Origin: Methanosaeta sp. PtaB.Bin039
GTDB taxonomy: Archaea > Halobacteriota > Methanosarcinia > Methanotrichales > Methanotrichaceae
Assembly (NCBI GenBank): GCA_002067795.1
Contig: MVQI01000012.1
Span: 1-45,829 of the forward strand
DNA length: 45,829 bases
Direction: 5' to 3'
This document shows positions 1 to 9,900 of the stretch, piece by piece. Under the pieces are notes generated by a model, which was not told the origin of the DNA, made no database searches, and saw nothing but the letters and a program-made list of their open reading frames with translations. Both the position numbers and the translations under genes were made by a program. Within the stretch, counting starts at the first letter, position 1; each line of letters begins with the position of its first letter.

Positions 1-31
1 GACTCTGCTGCAGACTTTGATGCAGCTCCGA

Positions 32-541
32 TCATCCTATCCACCTCCAACCGCGTTGTGTCGAGCTAACAAGGCCGTATCCTTCGAGATCCTCAAGCTG
101 GTTTGAAACGGCCTTTACTAGGTCAGTCTCCTTGGGATCAATCCCCAGCTTCTCAAGGAGCCTATAGCTGTCAATAACCCCACTGCGCTTGAGGATGGCT
201 ATGATTTCCTTATTGTGTTTTCTAGCGCCCACAAACTTGTCCTGAATGAAGGCTTCACTCCTGTATCGCTTGAGGTCATTCTCGTATTTCTCTAGGACAA
301 TCTCCTTCTGCTTCAGGTCATCTCGAAGCTCTTTGTTTTCCACCCTGAGCTTCCCTATCTCTTTGACAAGTTCTCCTCGGGGCTTGAAGTCAGATTCCTC
401 AGTAAAGGCATTCTCTACTACCTCTATAACAAATTTCGATAAAGGGACTCCTGCCTTATCAGCCAGGCTCTGCCAACGCTGTTTATCCTCGACAGTTGGC
501 AGGTATAGGTAAACGTATCTTGACTTATCGGGCATAACCAT
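32..541 (-). CDS. RHH-like / coiled-coil / winged-helix-like DNA-binding protein
   Basis: This 169-residue protein has three visible parts. Residues 1-50 look like a ribbon-helix-helix type N-terminus (a beta-like YVYLYLP strand, then helices with GVPLSKFVIEVVENA). Residues 55-105 are rich in K, E, L and R with heptad spacing, as in a coiled coil. Residues 110-169 resemble a small winged helix ending in a WRW motif. I infer a DNA-binding regulator. From memory, similar short proteins often accompany integrase genes in methanogens, and this gene sits 60 bp from the 3' end of a tRNA-Leu, a common integration site. The start is either the first ATG (541) or the third codon (535); a good TATA box lies upstream. 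No integrase is visible, but the window ends just past its stop codon. Function beyond DNA binding is not known. Confidence 0.7.
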   Translation of the reverse strand: MVMPDKSRYVYLYLPTVEDKQRWQSLADKAGVPLSKFVIEVVENAFTEESDFKPRGELVKEIGKLRVENKELRDDLKQKEIVLEKYENDLKRYRSEAFIQDKFVGARKHNKEIIAILKRSGVIDSYRLLEKLGIDPKETDLVKAVSNQLEDLEGYGLVSSTQRGWRWIG

Positions 542-574
542 AGGGCCAACCCCTACGGGAAATGCTAACCCACA

Positions 575-588
575 GCTATTTATACATT
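575..588 (-). promoter_or_regulatory. TATA box for the 32-541 gene
   Basis: Read on the minus strand the sequence is GTATAAATAG, a strong archaeal TATA box centred about 40 bp upstream of the ATG. This gives a short leader of roughly 10-15 nt. It lies between the gene and the tRNA-Leu, so the gene has its own promoter. Confidence 0.55.
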
Positions 589-601
589 ACTAGTAAAAGA
601 A

Positions 602-686
602 TGCGGGGGAAGGGATTCGAACCCTTGAACTCCTGCGAGAATAGATCTTGAGTCTATCACCGTTGGCCTGGCTTGGTTACCCCCGC
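602..686 (-). tRNA. tRNA-Leu (anticodon CAA)
   Basis: On the minus strand a 7-bp acceptor stem (GCGGGGG with CCCCCGC) encloses a D arm, an anticodon stem ATAGA/TCTAT with loop CTCAAGA (anticodon CAA), a long class II variable arm, and a T arm with loop TTCGAAT. The long variable arm and the anticodon identify leucine (UUG codon). The discriminator base is A, no CCA is encoded, and no intron is visible. Its 3' end faces the RHH-like gene at 32-541. Confidence 0.95.
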
Positions 687-712
687 AAAGCCGCCCCTGG
701 TTTTTGGAAGGC

Positions 713-729
713 GGGATTTAGGTTTTCGT
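713..729 (-). promoter_or_regulatory. Probable BRE/TATA of the tRNA-Leu gene
   Basis: On the minus strand this reads CGAAAACCTAAATCC, a BRE-like purine run followed by a weak TATA-like CTAAAT. It is centred about 33 bp before the tRNA 5' end, the distance expected for an archaeal stable-RNA promoter. Confidence 0.35.
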
Positions 730-877
730 CTCGCCGGGTGGTCCTGCCTTGATTAAAAAGGTTTCCATGGAGGGCGAAAAATGCACATCGCTTTTTCCTG
801 ACTGGACTATTAATGATCCCGACTAAAACAGCCCCATAGCTCTGCATATCCGGGAGCTCTCCTGAAATCCGTGTGTA

Positions 878-1486
878 TTAGATACCCAATCTGTCCCTTA
901 TCCGGCCAAATATCCCCTTTCTTATATTATGCTCGCTCTCGGAAGCAGCCAGGTTTAGTATCGGATCGCCCTCTACCGTTACCCCGTGGAAGGAGACGTC
1001 CAAAAAGACCTCCGATCCGTCCTCTTCCACTGCGAATATGTGGCATAGAGGATGGTTTTTGGCATCATGCGTCACCCAGCAGCCGCAGTTGTAGACCCTG
1101 ATATCGCGATCTTCAATCACTTCCCACCCACCGTCATGCGTATCGCCGTAGACGAATGTCAGCCCAGCGCTGGCCAGTCCGCTCTGCGCCAGGTATCGCT
1201 CATATGATCCAGAAATACCCTTCTGCACCGCATCAGGGATCCGTCTGGTGGATCTTGTCTTTGCCCATGTCCATTTTAGCCCGGGCAGCGACTGGCCTTT
1301 GGTTTTCAGATCAATGGACCTCTTCCTTCCTTCATTCTCAGAACGCCTGTATGCTGCATGCAGCTTCTTGGACGCGTTGAGGTGTGTTGAGGACGGAAAA
1401 GCAAAGGGCATCTGGCTTGACTGACCCGTTGCCTTTCTTTCGGCAAAGTCTTGCTCCGCCACGGCCATACACTTAATTAGGTGCAT
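878..1486 (-). pseudogene. C-terminal remnant of a calcineurin-like metallophosphoesterase
   Basis: The last 90 or so residues look like the end of a calcineurin-type phosphoesterase. They include VYGDTHDGGW, corresponding to the last metal-binding GHTH-type motif, followed by NCGCWVTHD and a beta-rich tail. The N-terminal metal motifs (DxH, GDxxD, GNHE) that should precede it are absent. The first 60 or so residues of the open frame are of uncertain reading and have no clear domain. I infer an N-terminally truncated gene; a short expressed fragment or a diverged family member cannot be excluded. It is divergent from the Drg GTPase gene, only 32 bp away. Confidence 0.5.
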
Positions 1487-1518
1487 AGCCTACGGGTGGA
1501 GGCCAAGCCGGAGATCAG

Positions 1519-2619
1519 ATGGCCACAATAGACGAGCAGATCCGGGAGATCGAGGACGAGATCTTCAAAACCCAGAAGAACAAGGCTACCGAGCACCATA
1601 TCGGCAAGCTCAAAGCCAAGATAGCCAAGCTGCGCGCCCAGCAGGAGTTGCACAAGGTCAGGGGCGGGGGCGGGCGGCGCTACTACGTCAAGAAGTCCGG
1701 AGACGCGACGGTTGCGCTGGTGGGATTTCCATCGGTAGGCAAGTCAAGCCTTCTCAACTACCTGACAGGAGCCCAGTCAGAGGTGGCATCCTACCAGTTC
1801 ACCACGCTTGAGGTTATTCCGGGAATAATGGAGTACAAGGGTGCCCAGATTCAGATCCTGGACATGCCCGGGATAATCAAGGGGGCAGCCAGGGGCAAGG
1901 GCAGGGGACGAGAGGTCATCACCGCCGCCCGGGCGGCTGATATAGTCCTGCTTTTGGGAGACGTCTTCAACTATCGATTGGATATCCTTGAGAAGGAGCT
2001 GTACGAGGCGGCTATTCGCATGGATCGCGAGCCTTCCGATATATCCATGATCCGGGAGGACCGGGGCGGAATACGCATCCGCTCCACAGTCCCTCTGACA
2101 CATATGACCGAGCAGGAGATCGCAGAGATCATCCGTGTCTACGGCATAGTCAACGCAACCGTAGTTGTGAGGGACGACATAACAACCGATGACCTGGTGG
2201 ACCATCTTGCAGGAAACAGGGTCTACATCCCAAGCATTGTCGCCATAAACAAGTTCGACCTGCACTACCCTGGCGTTGTGCAGAAAATCGAGAGCAGCAT
2301 TGGCCGCGACTTCCACCGCCTATCCATAACCACCGGTGAGGGTTTGGAAGATCTGAAAGAGATAATCTACCAGCGATTGGGCTTCATCCGTATCTACCTA
2401 AAGCCGCAGCGAGGCAGGGCAGATATGCAGGAGCCGCTGGTCCTTCTGAGCGGCTGCACGGTGCGCTCTGTATGCGAGCATCTGCACAGGGACTTCGTGA
2501 ACCTGTTCCGATATGCTCAGGTCTGGGGAAGAAGCGCCAAGTTTCCAGGACAATCGGTGGGGCTCGACCATCAGCTTCAGGACGAGGATATCCTCACAAT
2601 CGTCACAAGAAAGGGATGA
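1519..2619 (+). CDS. Drg-family (Obg-related) GTP-binding protein
   Basis: This 366-residue protein is the archaeal member of the developmentally regulated GTP-binding (DRG/Rbg) family, ribosome-associated GTPases thought to act in translation. An N-terminal basic helical region (1-60) is followed by the P-loop GFPSVGKSS at residues 69-77. Next come the G2 region (FTTLEV), the G3 DMPG motif, the glycine-rich GIIKGAARGKGRG switch, and NKFD (G4). The C-terminal 75 residues form a TGS domain, as in eukaryotic DRG1/2. Length and domain order are normal for the family. The ATG at 1519 is preceded by GGAGAT at a suitable distance. No partner gene (DFRP-like) is adjacent. Confidence 0.95.
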   Translation: MATIDEQIREIEDEIFKTQKNKATEHHIGKLKAKIAKLRAQQELHKVRGGGGRRYYVKKSGDATVALVGFPSVGKSSLLNYLTGAQSEVASYQFTTLEVIPGIMEYKGAQIQILDMPGIIKGAARGKGRGREVITAARAADIVLLLGDVFNYRLDILEKELYEAAIRMDREPSDISMIREDRGGIRIRSTVPLTHMTEQEIAEIIRVYGIVNATVVVRDDITTDDLVDHLAGNRVYIPSIVAINKFDLHYPGVVQKIESSIGRDFHRLSITTGEGLEDLKEIIYQRLGFIRIYLKPQRGRADMQEPLVLLSGCTVRSVCEHLHRDFVNLFRYAQVWGRSAKFPGQSVGLDHQLQDEDILTIVTRKG

Positions 2620-2685
2620 TCGCCGTCGTCCGGCCCTCTTCCAGCCGGCTGGATTGGCTCTCGTTCGATATCCGATCTGAGCTTT

Positions 2686-2865
2686 TCAGGCGTCGCAGTG
2701 GGCGATGCATGTCCAGTGGTAATAACCGAATATAGCCGTACCGGTGACGTGATCCAACTCGTCAAGCTCAAATCCGCAGATCTGGCAGATCTCGCCCTCA
2801 GGTATCTCTATCTCGGAGTCGTTGCAGATCACGATCATGATATGGGAATGTCGGAATCGGATCAT
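2686..2865 (-). CDS. Small zinc-finger-like protein (59 aa)
   Basis: I choose the ATG at 2865 because GGGGAAGG, a strong ribosome-binding site, stands just before it, whereas upstream in-frame starts lack one. The 59-residue product has CQICGF in its middle and HWTCIAHC at its end, a CxxC...H..C...HC arrangement that could bind one or two zinc ions, preceded by an acidic stretch. It has no signal peptide or membrane segment. It converges on the Drg gene and is divergent from purL. I do not recognise a named family; a small treble-clef or zinc-ribbon protein is the best description. Confidence 0.6.
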   Translation of the reverse strand: MIRFRHSHIMIVICNDSEIEIPEGEICQICGFELDELDHVTGTAIFGYYHWTCIAHCDA

Positions 2866-2964
2866 ATAGCCTTCCCCTGCATTACCGCCATCCTGCCCAA
2901 TTTGTCGAATCGATAGATTCATAACGGCCTGAGGCAGCTTGGTGGGCATCTGAGGTGTAATCCA

Positions 2965-5280
2965 TTGAATATAATCGGTCTTGACGACCGCGAGGTCGAG
3001 GCTGGCTTGCGAGGGGCCGGGCTTGGGATGAGCGTGGCCGAGGCTCGCTCCATAGCGGCGGTCCTGAACAGGGATCCCACTCTTCCCGAGCTCTTCAACT
3101 ACGACGCGATGTGGTCTGAGCATTGTTCATATAAGAGCAGCCGCGCAACTCTTCGAGAGTTTCTCCCAACAGAGGGGCCAAATGTTGTCATGGGGCCGGT
3201 TGAGGATTCGGGGATAGTGGCCATCGATGACCAGTGGTGCGTCGTGATATCACATGAGAGCCACAACCATCCCAGCCAGATCCTGCCAAATGAGGGTGCC
3301 GCCACAGGTATCGGTGGAATCGTGCGGGACGTCAACTGCATGGGCGCCAGGGTAGTTGCAACCGCCGATCCGCTGCGATTTGGCGATCCTTACGGTCCAC
3401 AGGCCCGCAAGGTCCGCTGGGTTGCAGAAGGTGTTGTCGACGGAATCTGGCAGTACGGAAACGCTCTCGGCGTTCCTATAATGGCCGGAGACATAGTCTT
3501 TTCCGAGAGCTTCGACCAAAACTGCCTGGTGAACGTGGTTGCCATCGGCGTGGTCAAGAGGGACCAGATAATCCGCTCTCGCGCCCCTCCCGGAGCAGGA
3601 GAGAATGAGTACGACGTCATACTTGTTGGAAAACCAACCGATTCCTCGGGTCTTGGCGGTGTGATATTCGCATCCGAGATCCTGAGCCAGGATAAAGAGG
3701 AGACGAATCGAGGCGCCGTGCAGATCCCAGACCCATTCTTAAAGAACGTCCTCTTCAAAGCCAACCAGGATCTGTTCCGCCTATCGCAGGATTCGGGAGT
3801 CGAGATCGGATTCAAAGACCTGGGCGGAGGGGGTTTCACCTGTGCCTCCTCTGAGATGGGCGCAGCCGGCGGATACGGGATGGAGCTGGACCTGGACCTG
3901 ATGCACAAGGCCGGCCAGTTTCCGCCAGAGGTCCTGTGCATTGCCGAGACCCAGGAGCGCTTCCTGATAATCTCTCCTCAGGAGATGCGTCAGAGAATCC
4001 TGGATATCTATAATCAGGATTGGGACCTGCCTAACGTTTACGAGGGCGCCAGGGCAAGCGTGGTTGGCAAGGTGTCTACCCACGATCGATACATAGTCCG
4101 TTTCGAGGGCACGGAGGTTATAAACGTGCCCATCCAGCATCTGACAGGCGGAATCAGGTATAAGCGGGAATCCAAGCCCTCAAGCCGGAAGTTCTCAGAG
4201 CCAGCCCTTGATATGCCGCAGGACCTAAACGAGGTTATGCTCAGGATGCTGGCTTCTCCAAACATAGCGTCCAGAGAACACGTCTTTCGCTATTACGACA
4301 CCGAGGTCCAGGGCAACACAGTTATCCGGCCAGGAGAGGCCGATGCAGGCCTTATCGCTCCTGTCAGAGGCGAGAGGTTCGGAATAGCACTATCCGTAGA
4401 CTCAAATCCATTCTACGGCCGGATAAATCCATACTGGGGTGGGGCCACCGCGGTTGCCGAGGCGATGCGAAACGTTGCGGCCATCGGGGCAACACCATCA
4501 ACGCTGACCGATTGTCTGAACTTCGGAAATCCTGAAAAACCGGAGGCCTTCTGGGAGTTCCGGGAATCGGTGAGGGGCCTGGCAGATTCTGCTCGTCAGA
4601 TCTGGCTGAAGGGGTATCTAGGCCAGCCAGTTCCAATAGTATCGGGCAATGTGAGCTTCTATAACGAGGCTGCAGAAAGGGCAATAGATCCCTCTCCTGT
4701 GATCGCATGCGTGGGAATCATCAGGGATGTGGAGCGGGCGGTCACAATGGATCTCAAGTCCGCCGGCAGCAGCATCTACCTGCTGGGACCGCGCTACGAC
4801 GAGCTTGGGGGTTCCGAGTACTACCGGACCATGTGGGGCCTCTCAGGTGCGAATGTTCCTGTGGTTCGGTTCCCGCTGGAACGCTCGATGATCTATACGG
4901 TGATCGAGGCCATTGACCGGGGACTCGTCAAATCTGCTCACGATATCTCAAACGGAGGTCTGGCAATATCGGCAGCTGAGATGGCAATGGTCTCTTCGCT
5001 GGGCCTGGAACTGGACCTCTCCGGATCCGGAGAGGCGAGCCTCAGGTCAGATCGGCTCTTGTTCTCGGAATCCTCTGGCTTCCTGGTGGAGGTCGCAGCT
5101 GGAGAGGAGGGCCGATTTGAGCGGCTGGCAGAGTCCAACAGTCTTTCACCCATGCTCCTCGGAAAGCCCAACGCCAGCCGCAGGCTCAAGCTCCGCCGGG
5201 ATGGCAGAAGCCTGATAGACCTGGACCTTGAGGATGCCAGGAGGGCCTGGATGGGCGGTCTTGAGGAGGCGATGAGATGA
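2965..5280 (+). CDS. purL: Phosphoribosylformylglycinamidine synthase subunit PurL
   Basis: PurL (771 aa) is the ATP-dependent synthetase subunit of FGAM synthase, step four of purine synthesis: FGAR + glutamine + ATP gives FGAM. It is the 'small' PurL type used with separate PurQ and PurS. Visible family motifs are MWSEHCSYKSS near residue 50, SHESHNHPSQ with the catalytic-region histidines, GIGGIVRD, DLGGGGF, and the duplicated second half (NPYWGGA, DISNGGL). The start is a TTG at 2965 with GAGGTG upstream. It overlaps purQ by 4 bp (ATGA), which implies translational coupling. The length is slightly above that of many archaeal PurL proteins, with nothing missing. Confidence 0.97.
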   Translation: MNIIGLDDREVEAGLRGAGLGMSVAEARSIAAVLNRDPTLPELFNYDAMWSEHCSYKSSRATLREFLPTEGPNVVMGPVEDSGIVAIDDQWCVVISHESHNHPSQILPNEGAATGIGGIVRDVNCMGARVVATADPLRFGDPYGPQARKVRWVAEGVVDGIWQYGNALGVPIMAGDIVFSESFDQNCLVNVVAIGVVKRDQIIRSRAPPGAGENEYDVILVGKPTDSSGLGGVIFASEILSQDKEETNRGAVQIPDPFLKNVLFKANQDLFRLSQDSGVEIGFKDLGGGGFTCASSEMGAAGGYGMELDLDLMHKAGQFPPEVLCIAETQERFLIISPQEMRQRILDIYNQDWDLPNVYEGARASVVGKVSTHDRYIVRFEGTEVINVPIQHLTGGIRYKRESKPSSRKFSEPALDMPQDLNEVMLRMLASPNIASREHVFRYYDTEVQGNTVIRPGEADAGLIAPVRGERFGIALSVDSNPFYGRINPYWGGATAVAEAMRNVAAIGATPSTLTDCLNFGNPEKPEAFWEFRESVRGLADSARQIWLKGYLGQPVPIVSGNVSFYNEAAERAIDPSPVIACVGIIRDVERAVTMDLKSAGSSIYLLGPRYDELGGSEYYRTMWGLSGANVPVVRFPLERSMIYTVIEAIDRGLVKSAHDISNGGLAISAAEMAMVSSLGLELDLSGSGEASLRSDRLLFSESSGFLVEVAAGEEGRFERLAESNSLSPMLLGKPNASRRLKLRRDGRSLIDLDLEDARRAWMGGLEEAMR

Positions 5281-6071
5281 AGATAGCCATAATGCAGTTT
5301 CCTGGCACGAATTGCGAGCACGAAACGCTTGTGGCGGTGCAGGCGGCTGGGATGGATGGGGAGATATTCCGCTGGAACCGGCCGGAGCAAGAGCTGAGTG
5401 GATTTGATGGATACGTAGTGCCGGGCGGATTTTCCTATCAGGACCGGGTTCGCGCGGGGGCTATCGCATCCAAGGAGCCGGTGATGGCGGCTCTCAGCGA
5501 GGAGGCAGCAGCAGGCAAGCCGATCCTTGGCATATGCAATGGATTTCAGATACTGGTGGAGTCGGGGATACTGCCGGCAGGAAAGGGCGTCAGCTTGGCC
5601 CTGGCACAAAACGTGATGGAGCGGCAGGGCAAGATAGTCCGCCGAGGCTACTACTGCGCCTGGACCAACCTGAGGCACGATTCCCTTCCGGGTCGCTGCG
5701 CAGGATCGTTCCTGATCGAGCCCGGTTCTGTGTTGCAGATACCAATAGCCCACGCCGAGGGAAATCTCGTCGCTGCCGATCCGCGGATTATCGACGAGCT
5801 GCGGGAGAGCGGCCAGGTGGTATTCAGGTACTGCGACTCTCGGGGCCAGCTGTCCTGCGACTTCCCGGTAAACGTCAACGGATCGACCGATAACATAGCC
5901 GGGATCTGCAATCCGGAAGGAAACGTCCTTGGACTCATGCCTCACCCTGAGAGGGCCTTCTTCTCCTGGCAGCTGCCATACGATCATCCGATCAAGCGAG
6001 ATTTATCCGCTGCCGGCCCTGGAAGGCTGATATTCGAATCCATCAGGCGCTATATCGAGGTGAGGAGATGA
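5277..6071 (+). CDS. purQ: Phosphoribosylformylglycinamidine synthase glutaminase PurQ
   Basis: PurQ (264 aa) is the class I glutamine amidotransferase that releases ammonia for PurL. The nucleophile is Cys87 in GICNGFQIL, and the His223/Glu225 pair lies in the HPER motif near the C-terminus. The oxyanion region is VPGGFSYQDRVRAGA. It is coupled to purL and to the downstream purS-like gene by 4-bp ATGA overlaps on both sides, so the three products should be made in balance. The length is within the range for stand-alone PurQ, toward the longer side. Confidence 0.96.
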   Translation: MKIAIMQFPGTNCEHETLVAVQAAGMDGEIFRWNRPEQELSGFDGYVVPGGFSYQDRVRAGAIASKEPVMAALSEEAAAGKPILGICNGFQILVESGILPAGKGVSLALAQNVMERQGKIVRRGYYCAWTNLRHDSLPGRCAGSFLIEPGSVLQIPIAHAEGNLVAADPRIIDELRESGQVVFRYCDSRGQLSCDFPVNVNGSTDNIAGICNPEGNVLGLMPHPERAFFSWQLPYDHPIKRDLSAAGPGRLIFESIRRYIEVRR

Positions 6072-6535
6072 GGATCAACCTGAGGGTATGGCTGAAGATA
6101 CCCGATGCAGAGGCAGCCACTGTCAAGAACACGCTGCTGCGAAGGTTGGGTTATCAGGGCATTCTTGGGGATGTCAAGCGTGAGCGGCTCTTTTGCATAG
6201 ATGTTGACGGCTCAGCCGATGCCAGGGAGCTGGCTCGTCAGATAACCAGGGAGCTTGTTAACGAGAATAAGGAGAGCTCTCTAGTCACCTTCGATTCGCT
6301 TGACTTCGACCCGGAGTATGTCCCTGTCAGGGTGGCCCTGAGGATCGAGGACGGCGAGGCAATCTCGGTGAAGAACCGCCTGGTTCACCGCCTCGGCCTC
6401 TCTGCGGTACGCCGGGTCGAGCGGGCCAATATCTGGAAGCTCTACCTGGACTGCCCTGATAAGGAGGGCGTTGCCAGGGAGATCGCAGAGAGGCTGCTCA
6501 TAAATCCCAATAAGGATCGATACGAGATCCTGTGA
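6068..6535 (+). CDS. purS: Tandem PurS-like protein (two PurS domains)
   Basis: PurS is normally about 80-85 residues and acts as a small scaffold bridging PurL and PurQ. This product has 155 residues and reads as two PurS-like units. Residues 1-75 contain RVWLKIPDAEAATVKNTLLR, and residues 82-155 contain RVALRIEDGEAISVKNRLVH. Each is followed by a strand with R-V-E/K-R-x-x and a helix ending in LVNENK or LINPNK. The VKNxLxxRLG core is present in both. Its position directly after purQ, with a 4-bp overlap, supports the role. The gene order purL-purQ-purS is the reverse of the familiar bacterial purS-purQ-purL. I infer a fused PurS dimer. Confidence 0.85.
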   Translation: MRINLRVWLKIPDAEAATVKNTLLRRLGYQGILGDVKRERLFCIDVDGSADARELARQITRELVNENKESSLVTFDSLDFDPEYVPVRVALRIEDGEAISVKNRLVHRLGLSAVRRVERANIWKLYLDCPDKEGVAREIAERLLINPNKDRYEIL

Positions 6536-6904
6536 GATAAAGGATGGCGGTCGGGCAGATCCCGATCTGAGAAGGATCGCTCGCAGCAAGAAAGCATAGC
6601 TGTGAGACATGCTGCCAATCGGGGGATGCCCGGCCGAAGCTTCCGATGGTGACCTTTTTTTGCCTTGATTTTTATTCCTGCCCCATATCGGAAATCTCCG
6701 CACTATGATTAAATTGGGAAGGCTGAGTCATCAAGAAATCGGATCCAGACGGATAGGTGAACTTGCAGGATTTCTTTGCGTATATTTTACGAATTTATGC
6801 TTCGTGAAGGCTGCTGTGCTCTGCAATTAGCTATGATCAATCATTAGAAAGATTAATCAACTATGACTGCTTTAACAGTATGCTATAATCATGAGGGATA
6901 TTCG
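6536..6904. other. Intergenic region between purS and the PA-like gene
   Basis: It holds no convincing gene. T-runs at 6655-6661 and 6670-6676 (plus strand), about 120 nt after the purS stop, could end the pur transcript, but no strong hairpin precedes them. From about 6700 the sequence becomes clearly AT-richer than the upstream operon. AT-rich TATA-like strings lie near 6780-6800 (GTATATTTTACG and ATTTATGC), but none is at an exact promoter distance I can defend. Confidence 0.4.
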
Positions 6905-9900
6905 ATGAATGAACTTTATGTAAAAATCATTTTCTATATTGTTCTCCTTTTTCTGGGTAATCCATGTTTTGGCGCTGATCGATCAAATGACGATGTGGAT
7001 GGAGAGGCTGGCGAGGTTTTAGCTGGTGTTTCAGGTGTCACGCTTTATCAGGGCTCGATGTCTGGTCAGGATCCGAATAAAGACTCAGATAAAGACGGGC
7101 TTTCTGACGTGAGAGAGAGCTGGTGGCTCTGTGATCCAAAGGATAATGATACCAACGACGATGGTATTCTAGATGGAGACTCAGTTGACTTCTTCAGCGA
7201 GAATAAAACCTGGCCTTATAAAGATGAAAATCTAAAATATAATGATGTAGATAACGATCGATTGCCGAACCGTGCAGAGATGTACGATACAGGCACCCAC
7301 TATAGGCGCTTTAGCACTGATGGCGATCCGTACGGAGATGGCCAGGAGTACTTCAATATGAACATGCCGGAGATATCGCCGGCAGACCACCCCCTGGTCG
7401 CAGCTTATCCTCATCTGAGCGTGAGGCTAACCCAGGTCAATGTAGTGCCGAAAAAGGAGATAGTGTCCACAACAGGTGGATCAAGACAGGATGCCTGGAG
7501 TATATCCACAGAAAGCTCACATAGCGCAACCAGCAGCTTCGAATTCGGATTTGAAGAAACGGTATCGGCCGAATACGAATTTGGGCTCGAAGGTGGATTG
7601 ACGATCGGCGGAGAGTTCAGCGCCCATCAAATCTGGGAGTCGGGTGATACATGGACTACAACGAAAACGAAAAGCAATTCCGGCTGGAACCAGGAGGATT
7701 GGAGCACAGCAACTACCACAAGTACTACCGATGCTGCCAGGCTTGGTTTTGGCTTAATTGTGCAGAATAGCGGGACTATCCCGGCGTATAATGTAAAGCC
7801 AGATATTAATATAAAGTTGGGAAATAAGGTAATTGCAACAGTAACCCTGCCACCCGAGATCGGCTCAATTGATATCGGCAAAGAAAGCAAGGAATTTTTT
7901 GTAGATAGAAAACTGGTGGGGCAGACTCCTGAAGAGATCACTGCGTCGATGGAACAGCTGAGGTTCATTGATGCTGGCACGCCGCTCAGCATTGAGACCC
8001 TTCAGGTTCGTGCAGATGTATTGCAGTGGGATGATAGCAATAACAGATGGTATACAATGGACTCCAGCTCCTACATAAATGAGATCGATCGGAGATGTGC
8101 GACTCTCATTTTCGAGCTTGTCGATGAAGATTATAAGGAATATAAGGTCTTCACAGCGGAGAACTCACCGATGACTCTCGGAGATGCCGTAAATCTAACC
8201 ATAGGAAGAGATGAAGCAACCCAAGGGATGAATCGCACATGGGTGTTCGGATTTTCAGAGGGCGCTCTTCGTGAGGCCAGGAAGTTATTGAACGGAAATG
8301 AAAGCATATATAATCTGAAGTTGGAACCGGGCTGGGAGATCGTTATAAAGGCAAAGAGCGATAATCCGAAGCCTGAGATTCGCTGGACCGGCTATAGCCA
8401 GGATATGAAGACTATCTTTGCATCGGTTACCGATGATCTGAAGGTTAAGAGCGTAGCAGCGCATGTGAATATGGGAGGGACGTTTAAAGACCTGAATATG
8501 ACCGATTATGACGGAGACACCATATACACCCTCCGGTCAGACCAGGTCTTAAAAGTGGACGCCGGCAACTATGTCAAAGCGACGGATATCGAAAATAACT
8601 CTGCTGTATCGTACATCAATGCATCAGCCACCCCGGATGTGGTTACTCCCAATCAGGCCTGGCATCAGGACATAAGGGAGATCCAGGATTGGGCTGAACG
8701 TTCGGATGGATTCGGAAGCTCTTTGACGCTGGGCGACTTCGACGGTGATGGATTCGACGACCTGGCAGTGGATGTGCCAGGCGACGAGGCCGTTCAGATA
8801 ATTCTCGGCTCTGCTGATGGCCTTGCGGCAAAAAACTCGACAATCCTTTATCTAAAATCGATGTCCTACTTCCTGGACAGTCCATATAGTAATATTATCA
8901 CCGCGGGAGGGGACTTCGATGGAAACGGAATTGATGACCTGGCGATAGGAGAATTTGGATTCATATTGTATGATGCCTCTGAATACTCAACTGGAAATCT
9001 GAATCAGTTGGATCGATTAGATTGCGGAGTATATTATTCTCGTATGGCGGGAGACTTCAATGGCGATGGCAATGACGACCTGGCGGTTGCTTACCGAACA
9101 TGTCAACCCGATGAAGAAGCCGGTTTGAAGATATTCTCCGGCTCGAAAAACAGGGCAGCTTTCCTCTCCGTCAGCTCCACTCATGATCTTCTCTCCGATT
9201 CCGGTGCCCTTTTCTGGTCGGAGGATTTCACGGAATATCTTTCCAGCAATCCATATCAGGCATTGGCAATAGGTGACTTCGATGGTGATGGGAAAGACGA
9301 CATAGCCTTAGGCCTGCCGTCTTGGGATAAGCGAAACTTGACCTATGAGTCCATCATCGAGGACGTTGGCTCGGTGTGGATATTTCCGGGTTCCTCTACC
9401 GGCTTCTTCACTGGGAATAAGCCTCAGGTATGGTATCAGGACCTGCTGAATCTGAATTCAAGTCCCTTCAAGAGATTTGGACACTCTCTGGCGGTGAGCG
9501 ATTTCAACTTTGATGGATTCGATGACCTGGCAATTGGTGTACCAGGCATGAATATCAGCAAAACGCCACCTCTGTGGCAGGACTATATTCAGCGCTTTAT
9601 AACACCTGGCGAGGTTGACATGCTGTTCGGATCCACCAGAGGTCTGTCTGCAAGCAGCCGGATGATCATTCAATCCGAAATGTGTGGGCTATTGGGGTAT
9701 TCTATGGCTGTTGGTGATCTGGATGCTGATGGAATTGACGACCTGGCGGTTGGAGAGCCGGCAATGGACCGGGTCAGGATATTCTTCGGTCCCATCGGAG
9801 GAGATATCACAAATCACAGCCAGATGTTGTCTCAGGAATCTCTGGGACTAAACGAGACGTCAGAAGGTGATTTCTTCGGAGCCTCCCTGATAGTAGGTGA

